From Acidovorax sp. RAC01 (GTDB taxonomy: Bacteria; Pseudomonadota; Gammaproteobacteria; Burkholderiales; Burkholderiaceae_C): a stretch of 64,000 nt of DNA. A program made the position numbers and the translations under genes. The DNA lies in contig NZ_CP016447.1 of assembly GCF_001714725.1 (NCBI RefSeq), forward strand, positions 1,813,001 through 1,877,000, in the 5' to 3' direction. The first letter of the stretch is position 1. Each line of letters opens with the position of its first letter. Positions 1 to 11,626 of the stretch are shown here, in pieces. The notes under the pieces are model-generated. The model did not search any database, was not told the origin of the DNA, and was given only the letters and a program-made list of their open reading frames with translations.

Positions 1-209
1 GCCTGGGGCTCCAGCGCGCGGGCGGCCGCGGTGGGGCGGGGCTCGCGCCCGCTGCGGTCAAACAGCTGTACTGCCAGCTCGGCCTCCAGGTGGGCAATGG
101 TCATGCTCACGGCCGATGGCACGCGCGACAGGGCCCGCGCCGCGCCCGAAAACGAGCCGTGGTCGAGCGCCGCCAGGAAGACCTGCACGCTGTCGGATGA
201 AAAAGCCAA
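1..209 (-). CDS. LysR-family transcriptional regulator, N-terminal part (cut by window edge)
   Basis: The reverse strand reads a LysR winged-helix N-terminus: VQVFLAALDHGSFSGAARAL, then a recognition helix SAVSMTIAHLE and LFDRSGREPRPT. This is the classic layout of the first 65 residues of the family. An in-frame stop lies about five codons upstream of the first usable start. The start is therefore TTG at 209 or GTG at 188; I chose TTG because it leaves the usual 6-8 residues before the first helix. The effector domain is off the window. The gene is divergent from the PACE-type efflux gene, the arrangement in which LysR proteins typically control such pumps, so regulation of that pump by an inducing biocide or polyamine is inferred. 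Confidence 0.85.
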   Translation of the reverse strand, partial: MAFSSDSVQVFLAALDHGSFSGAARALSRVPSAVSMTIAHLEAELAVQLFDRSGREPRPTAAARALEPQ

Positions 210-282
210 GGCAATGTCCTGTCAGTAAAACTGAAACAAGCTGACTTTATATATCAGCAAGTCGCACATAAAGTGCGGCCCC

Positions 283-756
283 ATGTCTGCTTCCTCCTTT
301 GCCGAACCGTTGTTTCTGAGCCTGCAGGGCCCTTGGCGCCGCGTGATCTACGTCACGCTGTACGAGCTGATCGCCATCGCGGCCGCTACGCTGGGCCTGG
401 CGGCGCTCACAGGGCAGGGCGCCGGGCATTCCGGCGTGGTGGCGGTGGCGGCATCGGCCATCGCCGTGGTGTGGAACCTGCTGTTCAACTGGGCCTTCGA
501 GCGCTGGGAGGCCCGCCAGGTGGTGCGCGGGCGCAGCGTGCGCCGCCGTGTCGCCCACGCCATCGGGTTCGAGGGTGGTCTGGTGTTCACGCTGGTGCCG
601 CTGTTTGCGTGGTGGTTCAACGTGAGCCTGTGGCAGGCTTTTGTGATGGACCTGGCGCTCATCGTGTTCTTCCTTTGCTACACGTTTGTCTTCAACTGGG
701 GGTTCGACCGGGTCTTCGGGCTTCCTGCGTCGGCCATGCAGGCGACGGCTGCCTGA
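283..756 (+). CDS. PACE-family (AceI-like) multidrug/biocide efflux transporter
   Basis: The 157-residue inner-membrane protein has four predicted helices built as two copies of the bacterial transmembrane pair (BTP) unit. Each copy ends in a matching motif: WNLLFNWAFERWE near residue 67 and YTFVFNWGFDRVF near residue 133. The conserved RRVAHAIGFEGG lies between them. PACE proteins export chlorhexidine, acriflavine and related cations, probably short-chain diamines natively, using proton exchange. Length and motif order fit the family exactly. It is divergent from the LysR gene at 1-209, and the intergenic space of about 73 bases must hold both promoters. The substrate is unknown. Confidence 0.85.
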   Translation: MSASSFAEPLFLSLQGPWRRVIYVTLYELIAIAAATLGLAALTGQGAGHSGVVAVAASAIAVVWNLLFNWAFERWEARQVVRGRSVRRRVAHAIGFEGGLVFTLVPLFAWWFNVSLWQAFVMDLALIVFFLCYTFVFNWGFDRVFGLPASAMQATAA

Positions 757-787
757 GCGGCCCTGCGGCCACCGCTTAAAATCCCGG

Positions 788-883
788 CTGGCCCAAGGAG
801 CGTTGCAGCGGCAGACCCCACCCAGGACGGTGGTGCGTCCCCGTCAGGCTTGGGCTGGCACACACCCTCACAACGACGCTCAC
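788..883 (+). ncRNA. S-adenosylhomocysteine (SAH) riboswitch upstream of metH
   Basis: The sequence carries the SAH-riboswitch signatures in order. CCCAAGGAGCGTTGCAGC (from 792) begins the P1 strand and conserved core. A hairpin CCACC/GGTGG follows around 819-832, then CAGGCTTGGG (845-854), which closes P1 (CCCAAG with CTTGGG). The downstream CAACGACGCTCAC (871-883) can form the pseudoknot with GAGCGTTG. This class senses SAH and raises expression of the SAH-recycling genes (ahcY, metH, metF). The metH start codon is 45 bases further on. The conserved blocks are read directly; ligand response is inferred from the class. Confidence 0.88.
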
Positions 884-927
884 CTGTTTTTCTGCTGTTC
901 CTTGTACAGGTGAGTGAAGTGAGCCCT

Positions 928-3660
<2,733 letters not shown>

Positions 3661-3964
3661 TGCCTTTGGATTCAGTCGCCAATGGTGGTTGATTGACAAG
3701 CGCAATCAACGGATTTCAACGGATTCCTCGGTACGCCTTTGCCGCGTTAGAAGCCCCCGCATGCGGGGGCTTTTGCATTGGCGTGCTGCATTCATAGCGA
3801 GTTTTTCACCGCGTGGGTACCCCACTTGGGTCGGGGTGTTTTCCGCCGACACCTCGCATGTAATCGCCTGCGACTGGACCAGCCCCCTGCGGCCTGGACG
3901 AAGCATCTGGCGCTGTCGGTGTCCGCCGCCAGGCATCCAGCGACCACGAGGGAGAGCGATTGTC
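3661..3964. other. Intergenic region between metH and the surface-protein gene
   Basis: It holds a short direct repeat (TCAACGGATT twice near 3706-3725) and the strong rho-independent terminator at 3753-3774. The remainder presumably contains the promoter of the Ig-like protein, but no convincing -35/-10 pair was recognised. Confidence 0.6.
3753..3774 (+). terminator. Rho-independent terminator of metH
   Basis: A perfect 8-bp inverted repeat (GCCCCCGC and GCGGGGGC around AT) is followed by TTTT, 93 bases after the metH stop. It separates metH from the next gene. Confidence 0.85.
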
Positions 3965-6900
3965 ATGCGGCACACATTGGGACTTTTGAGACAACGTCTC
4001 GGTGGCGCAGTCGTGCGCCTGGGCGCCGGGGCCGTGTTGGCACTGGCGGTGTGCGCGCCCATGCAGGCCCAGGCCCAGCACACCTCGGGCGAATGTCCGG
4101 CCCAGACGGCTACGGTCACGGCCGGTGGCACGGTCACGATCAACATCAGCGACTGCGAGGTGCCGGGCTTCGGCGGGATTGGTCGGATCGATGGCGGAAA
4201 TTCCCCTCCCGCCAACATGGAAGACCATGGCGTCGCCACCACGCGGCGCGATGTCAATGGCGTGTGGTTTCTGGACTACAGCCACAACGGTTCCACCGGC
4301 ATCGGTTCGACCGATGTCTTTGAGCTGAGCGACGGGTCCATGAGCGGCATCGGTGACATCCAGTTCACCATCACCATCAACGCGTCGGCGTCGCCCATCA
4401 CGGTGTTGCCGGGCGTGCTGCCTGCGCTCACGGCGGGTGCGCCGTTTTCCCAGACGCTGACGTCCACGGGCGGGCTGGCGCCGTACACCTATGCTCTGCA
4501 AAGCGGCGTGCTGCCGCCCGGCCTGAGCCTGACCAGCGGCGGCGTCCTCAGTGGCACGCCAACCGAGCGCGGCGCCTACAGCTTCAGCGTGCGCTCGACC
4601 GATGCCACCACCCCCACGGCCCAGTTTGCGGACAAGGGCTACACCGGCACTGCGGCGAACCCTAGCCTGACCCTGGACACACCCAGCGGTACTGCGATCC
4701 AGAGCGTGGCGTTTTCGCAGACGCTGTCGACCAGCGGGGGCGTGGCGCCCTACGTGTACCAGCTCGAAACAGGGACCTTCCCTGCGGGCATCTCCATATC
4801 CAGTGCAGGCGTGATCAGCGGCACCACCTCGGCGGCAACCGGCAACTACCCGGTCACCCTCCGCGTGACGGACTCCAGCACAGGGCCGGGCCAATACTTC
4901 GAGGCCGAGACCTACACCCTTACCGTGAGTCCGCCTCCCAGCGTGACCATCTCCGTCTCCCCGGCCAGCGTGAGCGAAGACGGTGCCACCAACTTCACCT
5001 ACACCGTTACCCGCAGCCTCAACCTGTCGTCACCGACCACGGTCAATATCTCCACCACGGGCACCGCCACACCCGGCAGCGACTACACCGGCGGTGTCGC
5101 CACCGTGGTCATCCCGGCCGGCGCCACCACCGCCACGATCACCATCGATCCCGCCGTCGATGGCACCGTCGAGGCCGACGAAACCGTCGTCCTCTCCGTT
5201 GCGGCTGGCACCGGCTATACGGTGGGCGCGCCTTCCAGTGCCACGGGCACCATCCTGAATGACGACGTGCCCAGCGTGTCGATCTCGGTGTCTCCGGCTT
5301 TGGTCGCCGAGGACGGCGCCCCCAACCTGGTCTACACCCTCACGCTGAACCAGACGTCCTTGTCGAACCTCTCGGTCAACTACACGATCGGCGGCACCGC
5401 GACCAACGGCACCGACTACGCGACCATCGCTTCTCCGATGGTCATTCCGGCCGGCAGCACCTCGGGCACGGTCACCGTCAACCCGACGGCCGACGCGACC
5501 ATCGAAAGCAACGAGACCGTGGTGCTCACGCTGAGCGCGGGCGCAGGCTATACCGTGGGTGTGCCATCCAGCGCCACGGGCACGATCCTCAACGATGACC
5601 TGCCGAACCTCACGATCAACGACGTCACGGCCAATGAGGGGAACGCCGGCATCACCAACTTCACCTTCACGGTGAGCCTGAGCGCACCTGCGGGGCCGGG
5701 GGGCGTCACGTTCGACATCGCCACGGCCAACGGTTCTGCCACGGCGGGCGTCGACTACGTTGCCAGCAGTCTCACCAGCCAGACCATCCCTGCAGGCAGC
5801 AGCACTTACACCTTTACCGTGCTGGGCAATGGCGACACGCTCAACGAGCCCAGCGAAACCTTCTTCGTCAATGTCACCAATGTCACGAACGCGGTGGTGG
5901 TGGATGGCCAGGGCGTGGGCACCATCACGAACGATGACCCGCTGCCCAGCCTGTCCATCAACGATGTGACCGTGGTCGAAGGCAATTCAGGCACCGTCAA
6001 CGCCGTGTTCACCGTGACCCTGAGCGCCGCCAGCGGCCAGACCGTGGCCGTGAACTACGCCACCGCCGACGGCACCGCCACCCAGCCGGCGGACTACACC
6101 AGCACCAGTGGCACCCTGACCTTCACGCCGGGCCAGACCACCCGCACCATCACCGTCCCGGTGATCGGCGAGACCGCGCCCGAGGCGAACGAAACCTTCT
6201 TCGTGAACCTCAGCGGCGCGACCAACGCCACCATCGCCGACAACCAGGGCGTGGGCACCATCAGCAACGATGATGTACCGGTGACGGTCAGCCCGGGCAC
6301 GCTTCCTGCCAGTGCCGTGGCTGCCGCCTACAGCCAGACGCTGACGGCCAGCGGCGGTACCGGCCCCTACAGCTTCGCCATCACGGCAGGCGCTGTCCCG
6401 GCAGGGCTGTCGCTGTCGCCGGCAGGCGTGCTCTCGGGCACGCCCACCGCCTCGGGCAGCTTCAATTTCACGGTGACGGCCACGGACAGCAGCGGCGCAC
6501 CCGGGCCGTTTGCGGGGTCGCAAAGCTACACCCTGGTGTCAGCAGTCCCCACGCTGTCGCTGGCACCCGCCACCTTGCCGGGCGGCACGCGCACGGTGGC
6601 CTACCCGACCACCAGCCTCACGGCATCCGGCGGCACCGCGCCGTACACCTACGCCGTCACCGCAGGCGCACTGCCGGGCGGGCTGACACTGACCAGCGCT
6701 GGTGTGCTGTCGGGCACGCCCACCGCCACGGGCTCCTTCAACTTCACCGTGACGGCGACTGACAGCACCACCGGCACAGGCCCTTCCACCGTGGCACGCG
6801 CCTACACCGTCACCGTGGCAAATGCGGCGCCCGTGGCCAACAACGTCTCCCAGACGGTGGCCTACGGATCTTCCTCGAACACGGTGGTGCTGAACATCAG

Positions 6901-8185
6901 TGGCGGCGCAGCCACCTCGGTGGCGATCGCCACGGCCGCGAGCCATGGCACGGCCAGTGCCACCGGGACCACCATCCAGTACACGCCCACGGCCGGCTAT
7001 GCGGGCCCCGACAGCTTTACCTACACGGCGACCAACGGCTCGGGTACCTCGGCGCCCGCCACGGTGACGATCACCGTGAGCCCGCCCACCATTGCGGCCA
7101 ACCCGGCCGGGCCCCTGGGTGCCACGGTGGGCAGTGCGTATTCGCAGACGTTCACCTGGGGCGGCGGTGCCGCACCGTACACGGGCATCCAGGTGCTGAA
7201 CCTTCCCGCAGGCCTGTCGGTCACCGCGACCACGGCCACCACGGCAACGGTGTCGGGCACGCCCACTGCAGCAGGCACCTTCAGCCTCAGCCTGTCGGCC
7301 ACCGACAGCAGCACCGGCACCGGCCCGTTCAGCGGTGGGGGCACGGTGGTACTGACCGTGGCCGCACCCACCATTGCCGTGGCCCCGGCCACGCTACCCA
7401 ACGCGCAGGCCTATTCCGCATACAGCCAGGCGCTGACGGCCTCGGGCGGCATTGCGCCGCATACCTTCGCCGTCACGGCAGGTGCATTGCCGCCGGGGCT
7501 TGCGCTGAGCAGCGCAGGCGTGCTCAGTGGCACTGCGGGCGCCACGGGCACGTACACCTTCACGGTCACGGCCAGCGACAGCAGCGCCACGCCGTACACC
7601 GGCAGCCGGGCCTACACCCTCACGGTAGCCCAGAGCAGTAGCTACACGGGCCCGTCGCCCACGGGCAGCGGCAACATCACCGCCAGCTTCACGGGTGGCG
7701 GTGCCGGGTGCGTGTTCGCAAGCGCGCAGTTCATTCCACTCACGGGCAATGCGGCCAGCCCGCCGCCCAATTCGGCCCCCCAGGGTGTGCAGTTCCCGCA
7801 CGGCCTGTTTGACTTTGCCACCACCGGTTGCACGCCTGGCAGCACGCTGCAGTTCACCATCAACTACCCCTCGGCGCTGCCCGGCAACACCCAGTACTGG
7901 AAGTACGGCCCCACGCCCTCCAACGCCACGCCGAACTGGTACACGCTGGCTGCCAGCATTGCCGGTGCCACCGTCACGTTCTCCATCACCGACGGCGCGC
8001 TGGGGGACGACAACCTGGCCGCAGACGGCCAGGTGATTGATGCGGGTGGGCCGGGCGCAGGCCCCGGCGCGCTGATGGCCGTGCCGTTGGGGGATGGCCT
8101 GCCGTGGCTGATCGCACTGGCAATGGCGGCTGTCGTCGCCTGGCGCCGGTACCGCACCGGGGTGCCATTGGCTGGGGGCTGGTAA
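3965..8185 (+). CDS. Large exported Ig-like/Calx-beta repeat protein with choice-of-anchor U domain
   Basis: This 1406-residue predicted surface protein begins with an export signal (cleavage near AQAQA, residues 34-38) and a unique N-terminal section to about 140. Then come two putative-Ig (He_PIG) repeats (about 145-322), four Calx-beta repeats (329-769, each ending in a V/GTI.NDD motif), two He_PIG (773-950), a cadherin/VCBS-like Ig (956-1039) and two more He_PIG (1041-1221). A domain resembling choice-of-anchor U follows (QYWKYGPTP, SITDGALGDDNL; 1232-1360). A single hydrophobic helix with trailing arginines (AWRRYR) ends the chain, like CTERM sorting tails but without a clear IPTL motif. 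The start ATG follows GAGGGAGAG. Adhesive or calcium-dependent surface roles are inferred; the true function is unknown. Confidence 0.85.
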   Translation: MRHTLGLLRQRLGGAVVRLGAGAVLALAVCAPMQAQAQHTSGECPAQTATVTAGGTVTINISDCEVPGFGGIGRIDGGNSPPANMEDHGVATTRRDVNGVWFLDYSHNGSTGIGSTDVFELSDGSMSGIGDIQFTITINASASPITVLPGVLPALTAGAPFSQTLTSTGGLAPYTYALQSGVLPPGLSLTSGGVLSGTPTERGAYSFSVRSTDATTPTAQFADKGYTGTAANPSLTLDTPSGTAIQSVAFSQTLSTSGGVAPYVYQLETGTFPAGISISSAGVISGTTSAATGNYPVTLRVTDSSTGPGQYFEAETYTLTVSPPPSVTISVSPASVSEDGATNFTYTVTRSLNLSSPTTVNISTTGTATPGSDYTGGVATVVIPAGATTATITIDPAVDGTVEADETVVLSVAAGTGYTVGAPSSATGTILNDDVPSVSISVSPALVAEDGAPNLVYTLTLNQTSLSNLSVNYTIGGTATNGTDYATIASPMVIPAGSTSGTVTVNPTADATIESNETVVLTLSAGAGYTVGVPSSATGTILNDDLPNLTINDVTANEGNAGITNFTFTVSLSAPAGPGGVTFDIATANGSATAGVDYVASSLTSQTIPAGSSTYTFTVLGNGDTLNEPSETFFVNVTNVTNAVVVDGQGVGTITNDDPLPSLSINDVTVVEGNSGTVNAVFTVTLSAASGQTVAVNYATADGTATQPADYTSTSGTLTFTPGQTTRTITVPVIGETAPEANETFFVNLSGATNATIADNQGVGTISNDDVPVTVSPGTLPASAVAAAYSQTLTASGGTGPYSFAITAGAVPAGLSLSPAGVLSGTPTASGSFNFTVTATDSSGAPGPFAGSQSYTLVSAVPTLSLAPATLPGGTRTVAYPTTSLTASGGTAPYTYAVTAGALPGGLTLTSAGVLSGTPTATGSFNFTVTATDSTTGTGPSTVARAYTVTVANAAPVANNVSQTVAYGSSSNTVVLNISGGAATSVAIATAASHGTASATGTTIQYTPTAGYAGPDSFTYTATNGSGTSAPATVTITVSPPTIAANPAGPLGATVGSAYSQTFTWGGGAAPYTGIQVLNLPAGLSVTATTATTATVSGTPTAAGTFSLSLSATDSSTGTGPFSGGGTVVLTVAAPTIAVAPATLPNAQAYSAYSQALTASGGIAPHTFAVTAGALPPGLALSSAGVLSGTAGATGTYTFTVTASDSSATPYTGSRAYTLTVAQSSSYTGPSPTGSGNITASFTGGGAGCVFASAQFIPLTGNAASPPPNSAPQGVQFPHGLFDFATTGCTPGSTLQFTINYPSALPGNTQYWKYGPTPSNATPNWYTLAASIAGATVTFSITDGALGDDNLAADGQVIDAGGPGAGPGALMAVPLGDGLPWLIALAMAAVVAWRRYRTGVPLAGGW

Positions 8186-8189
8186 GTTT

Positions 8190-8247
8190 AAAAAACATAG
8201 CAACAAAACCATACGCAGCAAGCGATGGAGGCATTTTTGATTCCATA
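8190..8247 (+). repeat. Dispersed repeat family B, copy 1 (degenerate)
   Basis: It begins five bases after the surface-protein stop. The pattern is ATAGC, 17 bases, CAAGC, 6 bases, GG, 4 bases, TTT, with the same spacing as the better copy at 37743-37807. Confidence 0.55.
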
Positions 8248-8374
8248 AAGGCACCGGTGTGTGACCTGTCGGCTTTGGGGCCGGGTGCGCAACAGCAAGT
8301 AATTGCCTTTGCAGGCCGGACCACGGGGGCTCACTTCGCGCTAGTCTGCGGCCTGTGCCCTACTTCCTCACCCC

Positions 8375-9592
8375 ATGCCGCCCGTGGCGCGCGAGCGCCC
8401 CATGACCGCCGTGCAGGTCGGCAGCGAAACGAGCGACCTCATCGACGCCTGTTCGCAGGCCTCGCTGCAGCTGCTCGAGCGCAACCTCACCCCGCACGGC
8501 ATCCTGGCCGCCAGCCGCACGCCCGCTGCGGTGGCGCGCCGCTACACGCGCATCTTCGGGCGCGATGCCGCCATCTGCGTGATGGCCATGTGCGGCAGCG
8601 GCGTGGCAGCGCTGGAAGAGGGCGCGGTGGCCAGCCTGGATGCGCTGGCGGCGCAGCAGGCTGACAACGGGCAGATCCCGAAGTACGTGGACCCCGAGGG
8701 GCGCGATGCCGACTTCTGGTACCTGGGCTGCATCGACGCCACGCTGTGGTGGCTGATCGGCGTGGACCATGTGCGGCGGCACGGCGCCGTGGCGGCCGGC
8801 CGCTGGGCCGACGGCATGGCGCGTGCGCTGAACTGGCTGCTGGCGCAGGAGCACCAGCACTTTCGGCTGCTGCAGCAAAACGAGGCCAGCGACTGGGCCG
8901 ACATCATGCCGCGCTCGGGCTATGTGCTGTACACCAACGCGCTGTGGTTTGACGTGAAGCGGCGCTTTGGCCTGTGCCATGCCGAGGACACCTGCCACCA
9001 CTTCAACCACCTGTTCAACCCCTTTCAGAGCGACCTGCCCGAATACCACCGCGCGCGCCTGCTGCAGCACTACGCGCGGCGCGGCCGCAGCGAGCTTCAG
9101 CTGTACCTGAGCTTCGTGAACCTGGCGGTGGTGGGCGACGAAGGCGACGTGTTGGGCAACCTGCTGGCCATCCAGTGCGGTCTGGCCGACGAGGCCATGG
9201 CGCACGGCATCACCCACGCCATTGCGGCGGCGCGCGCCAGCGACCCGTACCCCCTGCGTGTGGTGCTGCACCCGCTGTCCGACAAGCACCCACAGTGGCG
9301 CGCTTACATGGGCCGGCACCAGCAGAACCTGGAGCACCAGTACCACAACGGCGGCATCTGGCCCTTTGTGGGCGGGTTCTGGGTGATGGCGCTGGCGCGG
9401 GTGGGGCTGCGGCGCCAGGGCTGGGCAGAGTTGGCCAAGCTGGCCCGTACCAACGCCATGGACGACTGGCGCTTTACCGAGTGGTTCCATGGCCGCACGC
9501 TGGCGCCCATGGGGATGGCGGGGCAAAGCTGGAATGCCGCCACCTTTTTGCTGGCGCTGCGGGCCCTGCGGGGCGAAGCCAGCGCCTGGTAG
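8375..9592 (+). CDS. Glycosidase-like (alpha/alpha)6-barrel protein (amylo-alpha-1,6-glucosidase / GH100-like)
   Basis: The 405-residue protein is probably cytoplasmic, with no signal peptide. It has motifs of the debranching-enzyme/neutral-invertase superfamily: RIFGRDAAICVMAM near residue 62, FWYLGCIDATLWWLIGVDH near 113, NALWFDVKRRFG near 188, HNGGIWPFVGGFWVMAL near 325, and WRFTEWFHG with QSWNAATFL at the end. Superfamily members hydrolyse alpha-glucosidic bonds or sucrose using acidic residues on helical-barrel loops; the substrate cannot be read here. ATG at 8402 is an equally possible start, and neither has a good ribosome-binding site. It is convergent with aroK, with 8 bases between the stops. 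Confidence 0.65.
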   Translation: MPPVARERPMTAVQVGSETSDLIDACSQASLQLLERNLTPHGILAASRTPAAVARRYTRIFGRDAAICVMAMCGSGVAALEEGAVASLDALAAQQADNGQIPKYVDPEGRDADFWYLGCIDATLWWLIGVDHVRRHGAVAAGRWADGMARALNWLLAQEHQHFRLLQQNEASDWADIMPRSGYVLYTNALWFDVKRRFGLCHAEDTCHHFNHLFNPFQSDLPEYHRARLLQHYARRGRSELQLYLSFVNLAVVGDEGDVLGNLLAIQCGLADEAMAHGITHAIAAARASDPYPLRVVLHPLSDKHPQWRAYMGRHQQNLEHQYHNGGIWPFVGGFWVMALARVGLRRQGWAELAKLARTNAMDDWRFTEWFHGRTLAPMGMAGQSWNAATFLLALRALRGEASAW

Positions 9593-9600
9593 CGCGCGCC

Positions 9601-10218
9601 TCAGCGCGGGTCTTGCGGCGCGCCTGCGAGGGCGGTTTCGGGCCCAGCTACCGGCACTGCTGCCGGGGCCTCGGCAGCGGCTGCGGCAGGGCCCCCACCC
9701 GCGGCCGCCATCTCCAGCTGCATCATGATCATGTTGACCAGCGTGCTCACCGTGGGGCGGCCGGTCTCGATCACATAGTGGGCGGTTTCGCGGTACAGCG
9801 GGTCGCGCACGGCGTACAGCTCGCGCAGCTTTTCCATGGGGTTGCCCACCTGCAGCAGCGGGCGGCTGCGGTCGTGCCGCACGCGCTTGTAGATTTCTTC
9901 AGGGGCAGCGCGCAGGTACAGCACGTTCCCGAACTGGCGCAGGGCCTCGCGGTTTTCGGGGCGAAGCACGGCGCCGCCGCCGGTGGACAAAACCATGCCT
10001 CCGGGTTGCCCGGCCAGCTCGGCCAGCACCTGCGCCTCGACATCGCGAAAACGCGCTTCGCCTTCGGTTTCAAAGAAGTGGCGGATGCTGGTGCCCAGGG
10101 TCTGTTCCAGCCGGTGGTCCAGATCGACGAATGAAACCCCCAGGCGGTGGGCCAGCTGGCGGCCGACGGTGGATTTGCCCGAGCCGGGCATGCCGACCAG
10201 TGCGCAGCGAATCTGCAT
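9601..10218 (-). CDS. aroK: Shikimate kinase
   Basis: The 205-residue enzyme phosphorylates shikimate at O3, the fifth step of the chorismate pathway. The Walker A loop is GMPGSGKST (residues 9-17). The shikimate-binding DLD is at 32-34, the STGGG substrate loop follows, and the LID region (RSRPLL) comes after it. The usual length is about 175; the extra 25-30 residues are a low-complexity Ala/Pro tail. The start is the ATG giving MQIRCALVG; longer in-frame extensions read only non-conserved sequence. In many proteobacteria aroK is followed by aroB, but here it is alone and convergent with a glycosidase-like gene. Confidence 0.93.
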   Translation of the reverse strand: MQIRCALVGMPGSGKSTVGRQLAHRLGVSFVDLDHRLEQTLGTSIRHFFETEGEARFRDVEAQVLAELAGQPGGMVLSTGGGAVLRPENREALRQFGNVLYLRAAPEEIYKRVRHDRSRPLLQVGNPMEKLRELYAVRDPLYRETAHYVIETGRPTVSTLVNMIMMQLEMAAAGGGPAAAAAEAPAAVPVAGPETALAGAPQDPR

Positions 10219-10365
10219 AGGTTCAAGAAATAGGTCTGGGGGATGGGCGTGCCAACGGTGCGTGAGGCCGCTGCATGCCGTAACTGGACGCTGAGTGTAA
10301 GCCTGGCTCCTTCGACGCCTGATGTATGGCGCAGCCTTTGCAACTGGCGCCACCTCAGCCAGGGA

Positions 10366-10460
10366 CGCCGAGCAAGGGCCGCCCCGCAGCGAGGGCGTCG
10401 TCCCCCTGCCCGCGCGTAGCGCGAGAGCGGGGGGAAGCGTCAAAGCCGCTCAGGGGGGTG
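10366..10460 (-). repeat. Dispersed GC-rich repeat family A, copy 1
   Basis: This palindrome-rich element contains GGGCCGCCCCGC, GGCGTCGTCCCCCTGCCC and a terminal GCTCAGGGGGG. It abuts the stop codon of the serine hydrolase (10463), and other copies abut stop codons in the same relative orientation. It lies in the 10219-10462 gap, where nothing else was seen. Confidence 0.75.
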
Positions 10461-10462
10461 TT

Positions 10463-11626
10463 CTATTGCAATGCCGCATACACCAGCGCCGGGTACAGCT
10501 CGCACAGGTAGCGCAACTGTCCTGGCGCCTGCGCCAGCACCATGGCAAACAGGTCTTCGGCCGGGTCCACAAAAAAGTACGTGCCACCCATGCCGCTCCA
10601 GCTGTAGTGCCCTGCCGTGCCGGGGCGCGTGGTCAGGCCCGTGGCGGTGCGCACCGCCACGCCCAGGCCAAAGCCGTAGCCCGTGGGCAGGATGTCGCCC
10701 GCGGTGGGGATGCTGCCCAGGTGGTCGGCGGTCATGAAGTCGATGGTGGCGCGGCTGGCCAGGCGCACCGGCCCGTCCGTGCCCGGCAGGCCGGTGGCGG
10801 TGCCGCGTCCCAGCATCAGCTGCAAGAAGCGCGCGTAGTCCGCCGCGGTCGACACCAGCCCGCCCCCGGCGGATTCAAACGCTGGCGGCGCCGACACATC
10901 GATCAGCGCCACGGCATCGCCCGTGAGCGGGTCTTTGGCAAACGGCTCGGCCAGCCGGTGCAGCTGGTCGGCCGGCACCTGAAAGCCCGAGTCGCGCATG
11001 CCCAGCGGCCCGAACACCCGGCGCTGCAGGATGGCGCCCAGCGGCTCGCCTTCAATCACCTCCAGCACGGCGCCCAGCACATCGGTGGCGCGGCTGTATT
11101 CCCAGCGGCTGCCAGGCTGGTGCACCAGCGGCAGCGGGCCCAGGTTGGCTGCCAGCTGCGCATTGGTGTGGCGGCGTGAGCCGACGCGTGCGGTGCGGTA
11201 CGCATCCGGAATGGTGCCGGCCTCCCACGCATAGCTCAGGCCCGCGGTGTGGCGCAGCAGGTCGTGCACGGTGGCCTCGCGCGCCACGGGCGCGGTCTGC
11301 CCCGTCGCTTCGTCGTACACGCGCTGGCCCGCGAACGCAGGCAGGTACTGCGCCACCGGGTTCCCCAGCAGCAGGCGGCCTTCCTCCATCAGCATCATCG
11401 CCACCAGCGAGGCGATGGGCTTGGTCATGGAGTAGATGCGAAAAATCGTGTCGGGTGCCATGGGCACGCCGGCCTGGCCGCTGGCAGCGGGGCGCTGCAG
11501 GCCCACTGCCTCGTGCAGCACGGTAGCGCCGCGGTGGTGCACCAGCGCCACCGCACCCGGCAGCAGGCCCTTCTCGACATCAGTGCGCAAAACCTGGACG
11601 AGACGGGCAAGGGAGGGAGCGTGCAT
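10463..11626 (-). CDS. Serine hydrolase of the class C beta-lactamase / esterase EstB family
   Basis: The 387-residue protein has the S-x-x-K nucleophile motif SMTK (Ser66, Lys69) and the second-site tyrosine in YSR (Tyr177). A late GHYSWSGMGGTYFFVDP segment takes the place of the KTG/HxG motif. YSR rather than YxN, and no obvious signal peptide, favour an esterase or transesterase of family VIII over a true beta-lactamase. The substrate is unknown. It is monocistronic, and its 3' end abuts repeat family A. Confidence 0.85.
   Translation of the reverse strand: MHAPSLARLVQVLRTDVEKGLLPGAVALVHHRGATVLHEAVGLQRPAASGQAGVPMAPDTIFRIYSMTKPIASLVAMMLMEEGRLLLGNPVAQYLPAFAGQRVYDEATGQTAPVAREATVHDLLRHTAGLSYAWEAGTIPDAYRTARVGSRRHTNAQLAANLGPLPLVHQPGSRWEYSRATDVLGAVLEVIEGEPLGAILQRRVFGPLGMRDSGFQVPADQLHRLAEPFAKDPLTGDAVALIDVSAPPAFESAGGGLVSTAADYARFLQLMLGRGTATGLPGTDGPVRLASRATIDFMTADHLGSIPTAGDILPTGYGFGLGVAVRTATGLTTRPGTAGHYSWSGMGGTYFFVDPAEDLFAMVLAQAPGQLRYLCELYPALVYAALQ

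Noticed and set aside
850..927. Upstream ATG extension of metH
   Set aside because: Lies within the SAH riboswitch aptamer; the encoded residues are not conserved, and family N-termini match M at 928.
4397..7625. Possible tandem DNA repeat or CRISPR-like array
   Set aside because: Periodicity of about 250-330 bases reflects Ig-like and Calx-beta protein domains, with diverged nucleotide sequence and no short identical repeats with spacers.
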